The translations under genes and the position numbers were made by a program. A stretch of 64,000 nucleotides of DNA from IMG/VR virus record IMGVR_UViG_3300005253_000361, positions 1 to 64,000 of that record. One strand, given 5' to 3'. The notes beneath the pieces are model-generated. The model did no database searches, was not told where the DNA came from, and saw only the letters and a program-made list of their open reading frames with translations. This DNA comes from a virus. This document shows, in pieces, positions 6,363 to 13,536 of the stretch. Every line of letters starts with the position of its first letter. Positions within the stretch are counted from its first letter, which is position 1.

Positions 6363-6626
6363 GCGACACTACGCCCGGATCACGATCCTGGACAGCCTCA
6401 ACGTCACGCGGCTGACCGAGATCTTGGTGGTTCGGTACCAGGGGTTCGAGATGGAACCGGTGTCGGATGGCCACTACGGGATACGGTCCGGCGAGAGTTC
6501 TGCGCGGACCTGCGGGAGATCCTGAAGGAAGAGCTCGGGTACACGGAGGAGACCCTCGCCCACATGGAGTGGGAGTTCTTCTGGCGCGAGGAAGCTCCCC
6601 GGAGAGAGGATATCGATGATGAGTAG
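6355..6626 (+). pseudogene. Frameshifted gene (about 90 aa if restored)
   Basis: An ORF from ATG 6355 (MYERHYARITILDS...DGHYG) stops at 6525. The downstream sequence is clearly coding in the other frame up to TAG 6624-6626 (FCADLREILKEELGYTEE, then THMEWEFFWREE-like helices). Adding one G to the GGG at about 6479-6481 would join both halves into one protein of about 90 residues. It is therefore either a real frameshift mutation or a homopolymer sequencing error. No family recognised. Confidence 0.5.
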
Positions 6627-6822
6627 CGAAGAATTGTGTCAGAGGTGTCGGCATCTGAGGAACTTGCACGGCAGGGCGTTCCATCCCTGCTGCAAGATTT
6701 GGGGCTGCGATTGCCAGAAGTTCGTGCCGCCTGTAGAGGCCCCGTTGCAGGAAGAGGACCTGGAGCCTGGGGACGTTGAGGTGACGATCGAGGAGGCTTC
6801 GGCCTTCTTGGACGAGGACTGA
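6619..6822 (+). CDS. Small zinc-finger protein, 67 aa
   Basis: Contains CQRCRHLRNLHGRAFHPCC followed by WGCDCQKF, a Cys4/His arrangement like the short zinc motif at the C-terminus of the 4330 protein. The rest is a strongly acidic tail (EEDLEPGDVEVTIEEASAF). ATG 6619 is preferred to 6616 on ribosome-site spacing. Function unknown. Confidence 0.6.
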   Translation: MSSEELCQRCRHLRNLHGRAFHPCCKIWGCDCQKFVPPVEAPLQEEDLEPGDVEVTIEEASAFLDED

Positions 6823-6823
6823 C

Positions 6824-6838
6824 TGGCAAGTGTTGCCG
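6824..6838. promoter_or_regulatory. Dyad TGGCAAGTGTTGCCG before radC-like gene
   Basis: Family member directly upstream of AAAAGGAGGGGGAGATG. Confidence 0.6.
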
Positions 6839-6855
6839 ATCAAAAGGAGGGGGAG

Positions 6856-7305
6856 ATGATACCGCGATTGAGACTCGCGAGGGTGGCGGAGTACGAACCG
6901 CCTCCCTATGGGGATGAACCAGCACGACACCCAGACCAGCTAGCTGAGTGGTTACGAACTCTGATAGATCCCGATAACGATACCGTGTCGGAGTCCTTCT
7001 GGGTGCTCCATCTAGACGCCCGAAATCAGATCATCGGGTGTGTTCGCCAGTCCGAGGGGGGATGGAGTGGTGCTGTGGTGAAGCCTCGGGAGGTGTTCGC
7101 TGCAGCTCTACTGAATGGAGCTCAGGCGATCGTGATAGCGCACAACCACCCGAGCGGAGATCCAACACCAAGCCACCAGGATCGGCAGCTTACAAATCAG
7201 TTGTGCGAGGCCGGCAAACTCCTGGGGGTGAAGCTGCTGGATCACATCGTTCTAGGGACTCCGGGGGGATACCTCAGCTTCAGAGAAAGCGGATTACTCG
7301 ATTGA
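6856..7305 (+). CDS. RadC-family JAB-domain protein, 149 aa
   Basis: The MPN/JAB metal-binding signature of RadC (UPF0758) is intact: AIVIAHNHPSGDPTPSHQD at about residues 93-111, preceded by WVLHLDARNQIIG and followed by LLDHIVLG. Bacterial RadC is about 220 residues with an N-terminal HhH region. This phage form lacks that region and has a short unrelated N-terminus. RadC proteins are common on mobile elements, but their biochemical role is unsettled; DNA-repair annotation should not be assumed. The start follows a strong AAAAGGAGGGGGAG site. Confidence 0.85.
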   Translation: MIPRLRLARVAEYEPPPYGDEPARHPDQLAEWLRTLIDPDNDTVSESFWVLHLDARNQIIGCVRQSEGGWSGAVVKPREVFAAALLNGAQAIVIAHNHPSGDPTPSHQDRQLTNQLCEAGKLLGVKLLDHIVLGTPGGYLSFRESGLLD

Positions 7306-7327
7306 TCCACCACTACAGGAGGGGGAG

Positions 7328-7567
7328 ATGAACGAACCAAATCTGCACCACACACTGGTGGGCCGGAAGATCGTGTCGGTCGACAGATTCACGGACGAGG
7401 AGCTCAGGGAGATGGGCTGGTACCGGGATGGGGGCGAGGTGATCCTGATCCTGGACGACGGCAGCTTCCTGTTCGCGCAGAGCGACTCCGAGGGGAACGG
7501 GGCCGGGGCCATGATGCATGGCATCGATGATGAGTGCCGGCTGGTCCGGAGGGGCGGAGAGGTCTGA
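7328..7567 (+). CDS. Hypothetical protein, 79 aa
   Basis: Short alpha/beta protein: HTLVGRKIVSVDRFTDEELREMGW, then VILILDDGSFLFAQSDSEGNG. The pattern, a beta hairpin reading out GSFLFAQSDSEGN, resembles small conserved phage proteins of unknown role. Start follows AGGAGGGGGAG. Confidence 0.65.
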   Translation: MNEPNLHHTLVGRKIVSVDRFTDEELREMGWYRDGGEVILILDDGSFLFAQSDSEGNGAGAMMHGIDDECRLVRRGGEV

Positions 7568-7568
7568 G

Positions 7569-7597
7569 TGGCAACACTTGCCAGCTGAGGGGTTGGC
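7569..7597 (+). promoter_or_regulatory. Dyad overlapping a TGAGGG-loop hairpin before the 7615 gene
   Basis: TGGCAACACTTGCCA (7569-7583) shares GCCA with the hairpin GCCAGC-TGAGGG-GTTGGC (7580-7597; one G-U pair). Confidence 0.65.
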
Positions 7598-7614
7598 AGA
7601 AAGGAGAGGGAACC

Positions 7615-8340
7615 ATGCAGGATTTCTGTCGGGAACTTATTACCGCCACCTGGTCGCAACCGTACTTCATGTACTACGGGGACGCAGACCGGGATACCGA
7701 CGCGTTCACATTCAGCCGCACTCGAGACTCCAGTGTGCTGGAGATCAGCAACTTTGACACGGTCTACCGAGATCTCGAGGAGCGCTTCCCGAATGACGTC
7801 TGGATCGAGCAGTCCAGCCACTTCCTGTGCGGGTGGGTGGACAACATCGTGGTTCGGATGTTGACCGCGGGGGATGGTCCGCTTGGGGGGCCGCAACCGA
7901 CTGCGGCCGCCAGTGCGGTTCGGGAGTGGATCGATGCCCTGGCGGATTACCCGGTGGCGGACGACGGCGCGTTCAGCGAGGCCGAGTACGACGCCAAGGT
8001 CGAGACTCTCAGGTGGAACTTCGGGTGCGACCTCGAGGAAGCCGAGCTCGTGCTCCGGTGGATGCACCGCTGCGACACCCCTGGGGTGGATGCCTTCAGC
8101 GACGACTTCTGGCCCGAGCAGAGCGACGTCGATGTGGCGCTCCTGGAACTGGGGCTCCGGATGCAGTGCCGGGACTGCGGGGACGTGCTGGAACCGGACG
8201 AGGTGACGGAGCGACGAGGGGTCTGTCGGTTCTGCACCTACGGGTATCGGATCCGAAGCTGGTTCCGGGGCCTCCAGTCTCGGCTCCAGACCGAGTCCTT
8301 CCTGCGGCAGCGGAAGCGGTTCGGAATCACGCGGTACTGA
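7615..8340 (+). CDS. Hypothetical protein, 241 aa, C-terminal zinc ribbon
   Basis: Acidic globular protein with aromatic-rich N-terminus (TWSQPYFMYYGDADRDTDAF) and a central helical region (DLEEAELVLRWMHRC). The C-terminal zinc ribbon is CRDCGDVLEPDEV...GVCRFC (CxxC, 15 residues, CxxC), followed by a basic tail rich in Arg and Gln (LQSRLQTESFLRQRKRF) that could bind nucleic acid. Family not recognised. The start has the standard dyad, hairpin and AAAGGAGAGGG leader. Confidence 0.65.
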   Translation: MQDFCRELITATWSQPYFMYYGDADRDTDAFTFSRTRDSSVLEISNFDTVYRDLEERFPNDVWIEQSSHFLCGWVDNIVVRMLTAGDGPLGGPQPTAAASAVREWIDALADYPVADDGAFSEAEYDAKVETLRWNFGCDLEEAELVLRWMHRCDTPGVDAFSDDFWPEQSDVDVALLELGLRMQCRDCGDVLEPDEVTERRGVCRFCTYGYRIRSWFRGLQSRLQTESFLRQRKRFGITRY

Positions 8341-8341
8341 T

Positions 8342-8356
8342 TGGCAACGGTTGCCC
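8342..8356. promoter_or_regulatory. Dyad TGGCAACGGTTGCCC before the 8372 gene
   Basis: Family member, followed by AGGAGGAGG. Confidence 0.55.
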
Positions 8357-8371
8357 AGGAGGAGGATTGAC

Positions 8372-8887
8372 ATGGGCTGGACAGGACACCCAAATACCAA
8401 CAAAACAGCACACGAGTTGGTCGTCGAAGAGATTGAATGGGGCTCCCCGCAGCGGCACAAGGTCGTGGCGCACTCGGGGAAGTATTACGCCGTGGAGAAC
8501 CTGCAGACAGGGGAGGTCTGGGGACTGGTGGCGTTGATCGACCGCGGCGACGGGGAGATCGCGACGAAGCTGGTCGACGAATCCATGGGGCCCTACGAGA
8601 CCGAGTGCCCAGCTAGTGTGCTGAACCGACTGACGGAGCCGGCGCCGAACGACTATGCCCGGCAGTGGAGACAGAAGTGCCGGGAACGTCTGGCCCGCAT
8701 GGCCAAGCAGCCGAGGCTGAGACCGGGGGATCAGATCAGGTTCGCCAGGCCGGTTGAGTTTCGGGGCGGCATTGAGGTTTCGGACATGCACTTCGTCGGG
8801 GGCTTCACGTTCTTGGCGGGACACCTGCGGCTCAAGCTGCCGCGCAACTGGAAGACGCGCTACGAGTGGGAGCTCGTGGCTCACTAA
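8372..8887 (+). CDS. Hypothetical protein, 171 aa
   Basis: ATG 8372 is preferred over the in-frame ATG 8351 because only it follows the AGGAGGAGG site. Contains HKVVAHSGKYYAVENLQTGEVWGLVALI, a beta-rich module, then a basic helical segment (QWRQKCRERLARMAKQPRLR) and RPGDQIRFARPVEF. The pattern of a small phage protein with two beta subdomains is visible, but no family is recognised. Confidence 0.6.
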   Translation: MGWTGHPNTNKTAHELVVEEIEWGSPQRHKVVAHSGKYYAVENLQTGEVWGLVALIDRGDGEIATKLVDESMGPYETECPASVLNRLTEPAPNDYARQWRQKCRERLARMAKQPRLRPGDQIRFARPVEFRGGIEVSDMHFVGGFTFLAGHLRLKLPRNWKTRYEWELVAH

Positions 8888-8901
8888 GGAGGGGGAAACG
8901 T

Positions 8902-9309
8902 ATGAGTCGAATCACCGATCTCAACATGAGCATCGCGGACGTCTGCGTGATGCTGTCGGACAACAACCCGGGAGCTCTCACGGTCGTGATGGGAATCGTC
9001 CAGCAGGCCAAGACGATCGATCCCGATTCCGTCATGGGGTACTTGGGACCGTTGCTCGATCTCGACACCCTGGAGCTCTACGGACCGGATATCTGGATCC
9101 TCTACAAGGATGTGTGTGGCGAGGATCTGGTCATGATACTGGGCGTGCTGAGGGCACGCCAGCTAGGTCTCATCACCGATGCATCCGTGAAGGCCGCGGT
9201 GGCCGGGACTGAGGTGCTCGATCCGGAGGCTCTGTTGGAGCAGGTCCAGAAGCGGCTCCCGAAGTTTGGGCTGCCCGCAGAAGAGGTGCCGGAAGAGGCG
9301 GCGACCTAA
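8902..9309 (+). CDS. Hypothetical protein, 135 aa
   Basis: Helical protein with repeated DLD/ELYG elements: LLDLDTLELYGPDIWILYKDVCGED. The N-terminal half (MSIADVCVMLSDNNPGALTVVM) and the pattern LYGxDIWxLYKDVC recur in uncharacterised phage proteins as far as I recall; no function is known. The start follows AAGGAGGGGGAAACGT. Confidence 0.65.
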   Translation: MSRITDLNMSIADVCVMLSDNNPGALTVVMGIVQQAKTIDPDSVMGYLGPLLDLDTLELYGPDIWILYKDVCGEDLVMILGVLRARQLGLITDASVKAAVAGTEVLDPEALLEQVQKRLPKFGLPAEEVPEEAAT

Positions 9310-9310
9310 C

Positions 9311-9325
9311 TGGCAACGATTGCTA
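9311..9325. promoter_or_regulatory. Dyad TGGCAACGATTGCTA before the 9338 gene
   Basis: Right half-site changed at one base. Followed at once by AAGGAGGGGGAGATG. Confidence 0.55.
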
Positions 9326-9337
9326 AAGGAGGGGGAG

Positions 9338-9601
9338 ATGAGGAGTGCGTTTGCCGGTACGTACCGCGGGTACGAGATCGGCTGGCTGATCGACGACTTG
9401 ATCTGTCGGTGCCGGAAATGCGGCAAGATCATCACGCTGGGCGAGAAGCGTTGGGACGCCGAAGACGGTACTGGACCAGGGTGCTCAGAGGAGCATCTGC
9501 GGGCAATCTTTGACGAGGAGCTTGGTGCCTACGACCCAGAGGAGGTCACGGCGCAGCTCAGCTACACAGGAGGGGGAGATGTACGTGTTGGTTGTCGGTA
9601 A
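9338..9601 (+). CDS. Zinc-binding protein, 87 aa
   Basis: Contains LICRCRKCGKIITLGEKRWD (CxCxxC) and a later CSEEHLRAIFDEEL, giving a plausible zinc site. The last residues (SYTGGGDVRVGCR) read through the ribosome site and start of the next gene, overlapping it by 23 bp. Function unknown. Confidence 0.6.
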   Translation: MRSAFAGTYRGYEIGWLIDDLICRCRKCGKIITLGEKRWDAEDGTGPGCSEEHLRAIFDEELGAYDPEEVTAQLSYTGGGDVRVGCR

Positions 9602-9731
9602 TCCGTTCGACGGGTTGGGCCTGTTGGGTCCGTTCGAAGATCCGGATGAGGCCTGCGAGTGGGCTCTGACGGAACTCAAGTACGACACCTGGTGGGTGAT
9701 GGAGGTCACGTTACCGGGTTTCGTGGACTGA
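9579..9731 (+). CDS. Small acidic protein, 50 aa
   Basis: MYVLVVGNPFDGLGLLGPFED, then EACEWALTELKYDTWWVMEV. The GPFEDPDEACEWA pattern is typical of a family of small phage proteins of unknown function (often annotated only as hypothetical). Starts after ACAGGAGGGGGAG within the end of the previous gene. Confidence 0.6.
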   Translation: MYVLVVGNPFDGLGLLGPFEDPDEACEWALTELKYDTWWVMEVTLPGFVD

Positions 9732-9746
9732 AGGAGGGGGAGACGT

Positions 9747-10130
9747 ATGAGTACACAGGTGGTGCAGATCGGAGAGGTGGGGGTGGACAGCGGGCAACTG
9801 ATGCTGTGTGACCCCAGCTACATCGGGTCCCAGTGGTCCGAGCGGGACTGGGAAGACATGGATGTGAACCTGAACGAGCCATCCCAGGAGAGTCAGTTCG
9901 ATGGGGAGTTCAGCTACGTGGGCTGCTGCGTGAGTCGACAGGTCGAGGGGATGGCGGGTCAGCTCAATTATCGGCTCGGGCATGCCGGCGCCGGTGTCGT
10001 GACCAACACGGGACTCGGCGACGGGTGTTACCCGGTCTATGCCGAGATCGAGGACATGGGTACCTGGGGTCGGCGGGTCGTGAAGATCTGGGTCGACTTC
10101 ATGGGCGAGGAGGATGAGGACGATGCCTGA
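9747..10130 (+). CDS. Conserved phage-type hypothetical protein, 127 aa
   Basis: Distinct signature VDSGQLMLCDPSYIGSQW followed later by GAGVVTNTGLGDGCYPVYAE and WGRRVVKIWVDF. This VDSG...DPSYI...TGxGDGxYPVYAE pattern recurs across phage and bacterial hypothetical proteins, but its biochemical role is not known to me. Very acidic C-terminus (EEDEDDA). Start 8 nt after AAGGAGGGGGAGACG. It overlaps the next ORF. Confidence 0.65.
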   Translation: MSTQVVQIGEVGVDSGQLMLCDPSYIGSQWSERDWEDMDVNLNEPSQESQFDGEFSYVGCCVSRQVEGMAGQLNYRLGHAGAGVVTNTGLGDGCYPVYAEIEDMGTWGRRVVKIWVDFMGEEDEDDA

Positions 10131-10317
10131 TGTCGAGGTACAGGCCGAAGGAAGATCGCTCTACTTATTCCATCTACTGACCAGTAGGGCTCGCGAGTGG
10201 GTTCAGGAAAACGTTCCAGGTGAGACCACATTCTGGGCCGGCTCACTCGTGGTGGAGCCCCGGTACGCCGGCGATCTCGCGATCGGGATGCTGGACGACG
10301 GATTGGAGGTGGTGTGA
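10123..10317 (+). CDS. Hypothetical protein, 64 aa
   Basis: ATG 10123 lies inside the end of the previous gene, with GAGGAGG about 10 nt upstream. Contains FWAGSLVVEPRYAGDLAIGMLDDG. Overlaps the next gene by TGATG. It and the next three small genes form a chain with the same TGATG junctions. Function unknown. Confidence 0.55.
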   Translation: MPDVEVQAEGRSLYLFHLLTSRAREWVQENVPGETTFWAGSLVVEPRYAGDLAIGMLDDGLEVV

Positions 10318-10544
10318 TGTGCGACGACCCAATTCGGCTTCGCGAGGTTGAGTACGATCGCGTTGCACCGAACGACAAGGCTGTCGATAAGGCATGGGAC
10401 CAGATCATGCAGATTGCCCGCAAGCACTGTCTCGTGATTCAGGCGTACGGCGGTGTGACCACATTGGCGGTTCCGGTCGAGCAACGCAAGAACGGCATTC
10501 GCGAGAAGGTTCTTCGAACCCACAGAGCAACGGAGGTGGTGTGA
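10317..10544 (+). CDS. Hypothetical protein, 75 aa
   Basis: TGATG-coupled on both sides. Contains WDQIMQIARKHCLVIQAYGGVTTLAVPVEQRK, a helix followed by two strands, reminiscent of small DNA- or protein-binding folds; no motif is decisive. Basic C-terminus. Confidence 0.55.
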   Translation: MCDDPIRLREVEYDRVAPNDKAVDKAWDQIMQIARKHCLVIQAYGGVTTLAVPVEQRKNGIREKVLRTHRATEVV

Positions 10545-10771
10545 TGCACGAGGCAGAGATTCAGTACATCCGCGAGGCTCTGCAGCAGGCCGAGGGGGAT
10601 GATCTGTACCGGGCCGAGCTTTCGTTCCGAGGAATGACCGCGGAGGCGATGGGTGAACAGTATGGTCGGTCCGGCCAGACTCGCCAGCAGATTCTCGACG
10701 AGTATCGAGAGCACGCTGCCCGCCACACGCTCGCGGTCGCGTTCTTTGAGCGGCTCGTCGGAGGGATGTGA
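10544..10771 (+). CDS. Hypothetical helical protein, 75 aa
   Basis: Almost entirely helical by composition: YIREALQQAEGDDLYRAEL, then a GQTRQQILDEYREHAARHTLA segment. TGATG-coupled at both ends. Function unknown. Confidence 0.55.
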   Translation: MHEAEIQYIREALQQAEGDDLYRAELSFRGMTAEAMGEQYGRSGQTRQQILDEYREHAARHTLAVAFFERLVGGM

Positions 10772-11100
10772 TGGGGCCCACTAAGCCCTCGCGACCGCCG
10801 GTCCGGGATGGCGGGTTTGCGGAGTGCACGGGTGAGCAATTCAGCGATGCTCTCTACTCCGTCGTGGGGCAGATGGGGGTGTCGGAGCTGATGGCGATTC
10901 CCGAGGTCGAGATGATCCTGATGGAGGAACTCAACAACCAGGTCCTGGAGGAGTGGGCCATTGGCCGGGGTCGCTGTGAGGATTGCGGGCAGCGGCTTGA
11001 AGAGAGCGGCTACTGCCAGTGGTGTAACCCAGAGGAGGAGGAAGATGGTCCGGTTGTCGGTACGGCAGAAGGAGGAGCTGCTCCGGGGTGTCTCGACTGA
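10771..11100 (+). CDS. Hypothetical protein with zinc ribbon, 109 aa
   Basis: The N-terminal half is helical (EQFSDALYSVVGQMGVSELM; EVEMILMEELNNQVLEEW). A compact zinc ribbon, GRCEDCGQRLEESGYCQWC (CxxC, 9 residues, CxxC), follows at about residues 71-89. The end overlaps the next gene, which starts at 11045. Probably an adaptor or DNA-binding accessory protein; inference only. Confidence 0.6.
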   Translation: MGPTKPSRPPVRDGGFAECTGEQFSDALYSVVGQMGVSELMAIPEVEMILMEELNNQVLEEWAIGRGRCEDCGQRLEESGYCQWCNPEEEEDGPVVGTAEGGAAPGCLD

Positions 11101-11227
11101 CACGCTTGAGCGGATGGTGCTCCAGGGGGAGAGCCGCGCGAAAGTCGGGGGGATCAACCAACGGCTCGCCCTGCTGGAGGGGAGACAACGGAAGCGCCGA
11201 GTCCTGCAGAGGGCGTCCCGGAAATAG
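11045..11227 (+). CDS. Small basic protein, 60 aa
   Basis: ATG 11045 lies 56 bp inside the previous gene, after GAGGAGGAAG. The sequence is highly basic (SVRQKEELLRGVSTDTLERM, then QRLALLEGRQRKRRVLQRASRK). A charged helical protein, possibly nucleic-acid binding. A 100-bp non-coding gap follows. Confidence 0.5.
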   Translation: MVRLSVRQKEELLRGVSTDTLERMVLQGESRAKVGGINQRLALLEGRQRKRRVLQRASRK

Positions 11228-11290
11228 GCCAGGGATGAGCAACACGGGGGCAAGCTGACGTCATAGGTGGGCGCCAGGTGTCCTGGTACC

Positions 11291-11310
11291 CCCCTGAATA
11301 TTTTCAGGGG
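11291..11310 (+). other. Hairpin CCCCTGAA/TTCAGGGG
   Basis: Perfect 8-bp stem with loop TATT, followed by CTGAGGGGAAGGAG and the start at 11331. It occupies the place that the TGAGGG-loop hairpin has elsewhere; CTGAGGGG lies just 3' of the stem instead of in the loop. Confidence 0.5.
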
Positions 11311-11330
11311 CTGAGGGGAAGGAGAACAGC

Positions 11331-11492
11331 ATGTTCTGTCCGGCGGATCCGCTCGAGTGGGCGGTCGCGGTAGGGCTACTGATCGTGTACCCGTTTCTGC
11401 CGAAGGGGCGGAAGCGGCAACTGAAACGGTGGATCCACCGGATCTACCACCGGTGCTGCGGAGTGGCAACGGTTGCCAAGGAGGGGGAGTGA
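11331..11492 (+). CDS. Small membrane protein, 53 aa
   Basis: Starts MFCPADPLEWAVAVGLL and has one hydrophobic span (WAVAVGLLIVYPFL, residues 10-23) followed by a strongly basic tail (PKGRKRQLKRWIHRIYHR). A single-pass membrane protein with cytoplasmic basic tail. The dyad at 11464-11478 and the next ribosome site lie in its last codons, so it ends VAKEGE. Function unknown. Confidence 0.55.
   Translation: MFCPADPLEWAVAVGLLIVYPFLPKGRKRQLKRWIHRIYHRCCGVATVAKEGE
11464..11478. promoter_or_regulatory. Dyad TGGCAACGGTTGCCA before the 11492 gene
   Basis: Family member inside the end of the 11331 gene. The ribosome site AAGGAGGGGGAG follows at once. Confidence 0.6.
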
Positions 11493-11773
11493 TGAGCAAG
11501 TTCGTCGTTCAGGGGTACTACGAGGACAACGACCAATTGTTCGCTATTCAGGTCGAGGCACCCACGTGGGAGCTCGCGATACCGGCCGCCGGGAAGCTCT
11601 CGGATTGCCCACAGGGAATGGTCGTGAATGCGGTCATGGAGGGGCGGCCCGAGGTGGCGGACACGCTGGAGGAGTCTGTCCGCATCCGGGACTTCAGCCA
11701 GGAGCCCTGTGACTGGCACCCGGGGGACGGGTGCGAATACTACGGGTGCACCGACGTGGACGAGGGGGAGTGA
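11492..11773 (+). CDS. Hypothetical protein, 93 aa
   Basis: Begins MSKFVVQGYY followed by EDNDQLFAIQVEAPTWELAI, a beta hairpin and helix pattern, and ends in DWHPGDGCEYYGCTDVDEGE. The first 30 bases are duplicated at 14455. Coupled through TGATG to both neighbours. Unknown function. Confidence 0.65.
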   Translation: MSKFVVQGYYEDNDQLFAIQVEAPTWELAIPAAGKLSDCPQGMVVNAVMEGRPEVADTLEESVRIRDFSQEPCDWHPGDGCEYYGCTDVDEGE

Positions 11774-11979
11774 TGAGCGAGACCTCGGTGGAAACATACC
11801 GGTGCCCGGACTGCGGTTCCGATGACGTGTACTCGGAGGTGGCGCTGAACTACAACGATCCCCCCGGGCGCAACATCGTAGACCTGGGACAGCCCGCGGG
11901 GAGATGCCGGGACTGTGATTCTTCCTTCCACACGACCGCCGTGCTGCACCCTGGCGAGTCCTACGACGAGGAGGAGTGA
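11773..11979 (+). CDS. Zinc-ribbon protein, 68 aa
   Basis: RCPDCGSDDVYSEVALNYNDP followed by GRCRDCDSSFHTTAV: CxxC, about 30 residues, CxxC. A paralog with the same layout (CPECGSGDV...CHGCDAEF) lies at 13823, and a third version is on the minus strand at 42616. Likely a small zinc-stabilised protein. TGATG-coupled. Confidence 0.7.
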   Translation: MSETSVETYRCPDCGSDDVYSEVALNYNDPPGRNIVDLGQPAGRCRDCDSSFHTTAVLHPGESYDEEE

Positions 11980-11985
11980 TGAGCA

Positions 11986-12078
11986 ATGTCAAATGTCCTG
12001 AATGCCGTGGCCCAGCTTGAGATTGCACGGTCGATCAAGGCGCTCGCGGATGCCATCGATCTGCAGGGTTCAAAATGA
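11986..12078 (+). CDS. Very small protein, 30 aa
   Basis: Starts MSNVLNAVAQLEIARSIKAL; predicted single helix. The ATG lies 9 nt after GAGGAG and the stop overlaps the next start by ATGA. The tight fit between two genes with no gap supports it being real. A competing 13-codon ORF starts at 11979. Confidence 0.45.
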   Translation: MSNVLNAVAQLEIARSIKALADAIDLQGSK

Positions 12079-12404
12079 CTACCGCGACATTGGTCGACCT
12101 GACGAAGCAGCAGATCGAGGAGATTTTCGAACAGGCTGAGAATCAGGCGAACTACCTACTGAAGCTGTACGCCGCCGTGGTGCCGGAGTGGGATCGGGTG
12201 AAGGCCCTCAAGGGATTCGTCCGGTGTAACCCGCTCACCGGGAGCTTCATCCTGGATCTCGCGATGAAGTTCGACCGCCAACACCATCCTGAGGTGATGG
12301 CCGGCGGCGCCTGGATGAACTCCGGATTCTCCACCCTGGGGGATGACCTCCCTGAATGGTGCGTCGGGCTACCGGAGATCCACTACGAGGAGCTTGCCGG
12401 CTGA
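12075..12404 (+). CDS. Hypothetical protein, 109 aa
   Basis: Helical N-terminus (LVDLTKQQIEEIFEQAENQ), then YLLKLYAAVVPEWDRVKALKG and a Trp/Gly-rich C-terminus. Similar helix-rich small proteins of unknown role are common in phages. Its TGA stop sits in the loop of the hairpin at 12396-12413. Confidence 0.6.
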   Translation: MTTATLVDLTKQQIEEIFEQAENQANYLLKLYAAVVPEWDRVKALKGFVRCNPLTGSFILDLAMKFDRQHHPEVMAGGAWMNSGFSTLGDDLPEWCVGLPEIHYEELAG

Positions 12405-12424
12405 GGGGTTGGCAAGCGTTGCCG
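12396..12424 (+). promoter_or_regulatory. TGAGGG-loop hairpin overlapping a dyad before the 12443 gene
   Basis: GCCGGC-TGAGGG-GTTGGC (12396-12413) then TGGCAAGCGTTGCCG (12410-12424). Here the order is reversed: the 3' arm of the hairpin supplies the left half of the dyad. The loop TGA is the stop codon of the upstream gene. Confidence 0.65.
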
Positions 12425-12442
12425 ATCAAAAGGAGGGGAACC

Positions 12443-12619
12443 ATGAGTGAAAGCGCGCGCATCGTATTCTCCGACGGAAGAGAAGACACCTTCAAAGACC
12501 AATCCCTTGCATACAGGGTGTGGCTCGCCCTGCCGCGTGGGACACGGGCTGCGTTCAGGGCCGCTGGCGACCGCCGCCCCATAGTCCCTTGGGATTTTGT
12601 AGACAAGCCGTTTCCCTAG
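12443..12619 (+). CDS. Hypothetical protein, 58 aa
   Basis: Starts MSESARIVFSDGREDTFKD, with YRVWLALPRGTRAAFRAAG following. Standard AAAAGGAGGGGAACC leader. No motif recognised. Confidence 0.55.
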   Translation: MSESARIVFSDGREDTFKDQSLAYRVWLALPRGTRAAFRAAGDRRPIVPWDFVDKPFP

Positions 12620-12659
12620 CCACAGAGGGGGAATCATGAGTCATCGCGACTGAGGGAAC

Positions 12660-12674
12660 TGGCAAGCGTTGCCG
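12660..12674. promoter_or_regulatory. Dyad TGGCAAGCGTTGCCG before the 12692 gene
   Basis: Identical to the copy at 12410. GATCAAAAGGAGGGGGAGATG follows. A CTGAGGG stretch without a stem lies just upstream. Confidence 0.6.
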
Positions 12675-12691
12675 ATCAAAAGGAGGGGGAG

Positions 12692-13531
12692 ATGAGTCAC
12701 TTTACCGTGGGAGTGGTGCTGCCGTACACCGCATACGACACCGATCAGCAGATCGACGATTACCTGGAGCACGTACTGTGGCGGTACGACGAGAACCGGG
12801 ACGTACCCGAGTACGACGATCCCTGTGGGTGCGCCGGCTGGCGGGTCAGCCGGCTAGTGCACGAGGCTCTGCTGGAGCAGTTCGGGAATTTTGACGAGGT
12901 GTTCCGACAGCCTTGGAACGAGCGGGTCAAGCAGCATCCCGACAGGGTGGCCATCAAGGCGACCTGGCAGGACGACTGGACCCGAGAGGAGGAGGAGGAA
13001 TACTTCGGGCGGCTGGACGAGATATGGGAGCGAGTCGATGTGGAGATGGGAACCTGGAAGGCCCACACGGCTCCGTACTTCGAGACCCAGAATCGCCTGA
13101 AGGCCGAGCATCCGCTGGCCAACACACCGGAGGAGGACTGCAAGGAGTGCAACGGTACCGGGACGGCTCGCTCGACCTATAACCCAGATAGCAAATGGGA
13201 TTGGTACGTCATCGGGGGCCGGTGGGACGGATTCATGGCCCAGGTGGAGGCGATCGATGACGGCCGGGGTGGCTTCAACTTCGGGGATCAGTACCACAAG
13301 GTCGAGCGCAACATCTGCACCGTTGCGGAACTACTGGCCCGGGTGGAAGAGGACCCGGACCAGCGAACCTTCGCGCTCCTGACGGACCGGTGGATCGAGA
13401 AGGGGTCGATGGGCTGGTTCGCCTGCGTGGCGGACGAGAAGGAGGGGGAGGCTTGGCAGGCCGAGTACCTGGAGACCCTGCGGGGGCTCGATCCGGCCGC
13501 GCTGGTGGTTGGCATCGATTGCCACATCTGA
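12692..13531 (+). CDS. Conserved phage-type hypothetical protein, 279 aa
   Basis: Opens MSHFTVGVVLPYT and contains YNPDSKWDWYVIGGRWDGFM at about residues 167-186. The combination of an MSHFTV start and an SKWDWYxIGGRW motif marks a family I know from phage and bacterial hypothetical proteins; its function is undetermined. A CKECNGTGT motif (about 150-158), like a single DnaJ-type zinc repeat, precedes it. Acidic overall with an EEEEEYFGRLDEIWERVDVE helix. ATG follows AAAAGGAGGGGGAG. The gene ends just before the 69-bp repeated element. Confidence 0.7.
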   Translation: MSHFTVGVVLPYTAYDTDQQIDDYLEHVLWRYDENRDVPEYDDPCGCAGWRVSRLVHEALLEQFGNFDEVFRQPWNERVKQHPDRVAIKATWQDDWTREEEEEYFGRLDEIWERVDVEMGTWKAHTAPYFETQNRLKAEHPLANTPEEDCKECNGTGTARSTYNPDSKWDWYVIGGRWDGFMAQVEAIDDGRGGFNFGDQYHKVERNICTVAELLARVEEDPDQRTFALLTDRWIEKGSMGWFACVADEKEGEAWQAEYLETLRGLDPAALVVGIDCHI

Positions 13532-13536
13532 GCAGC

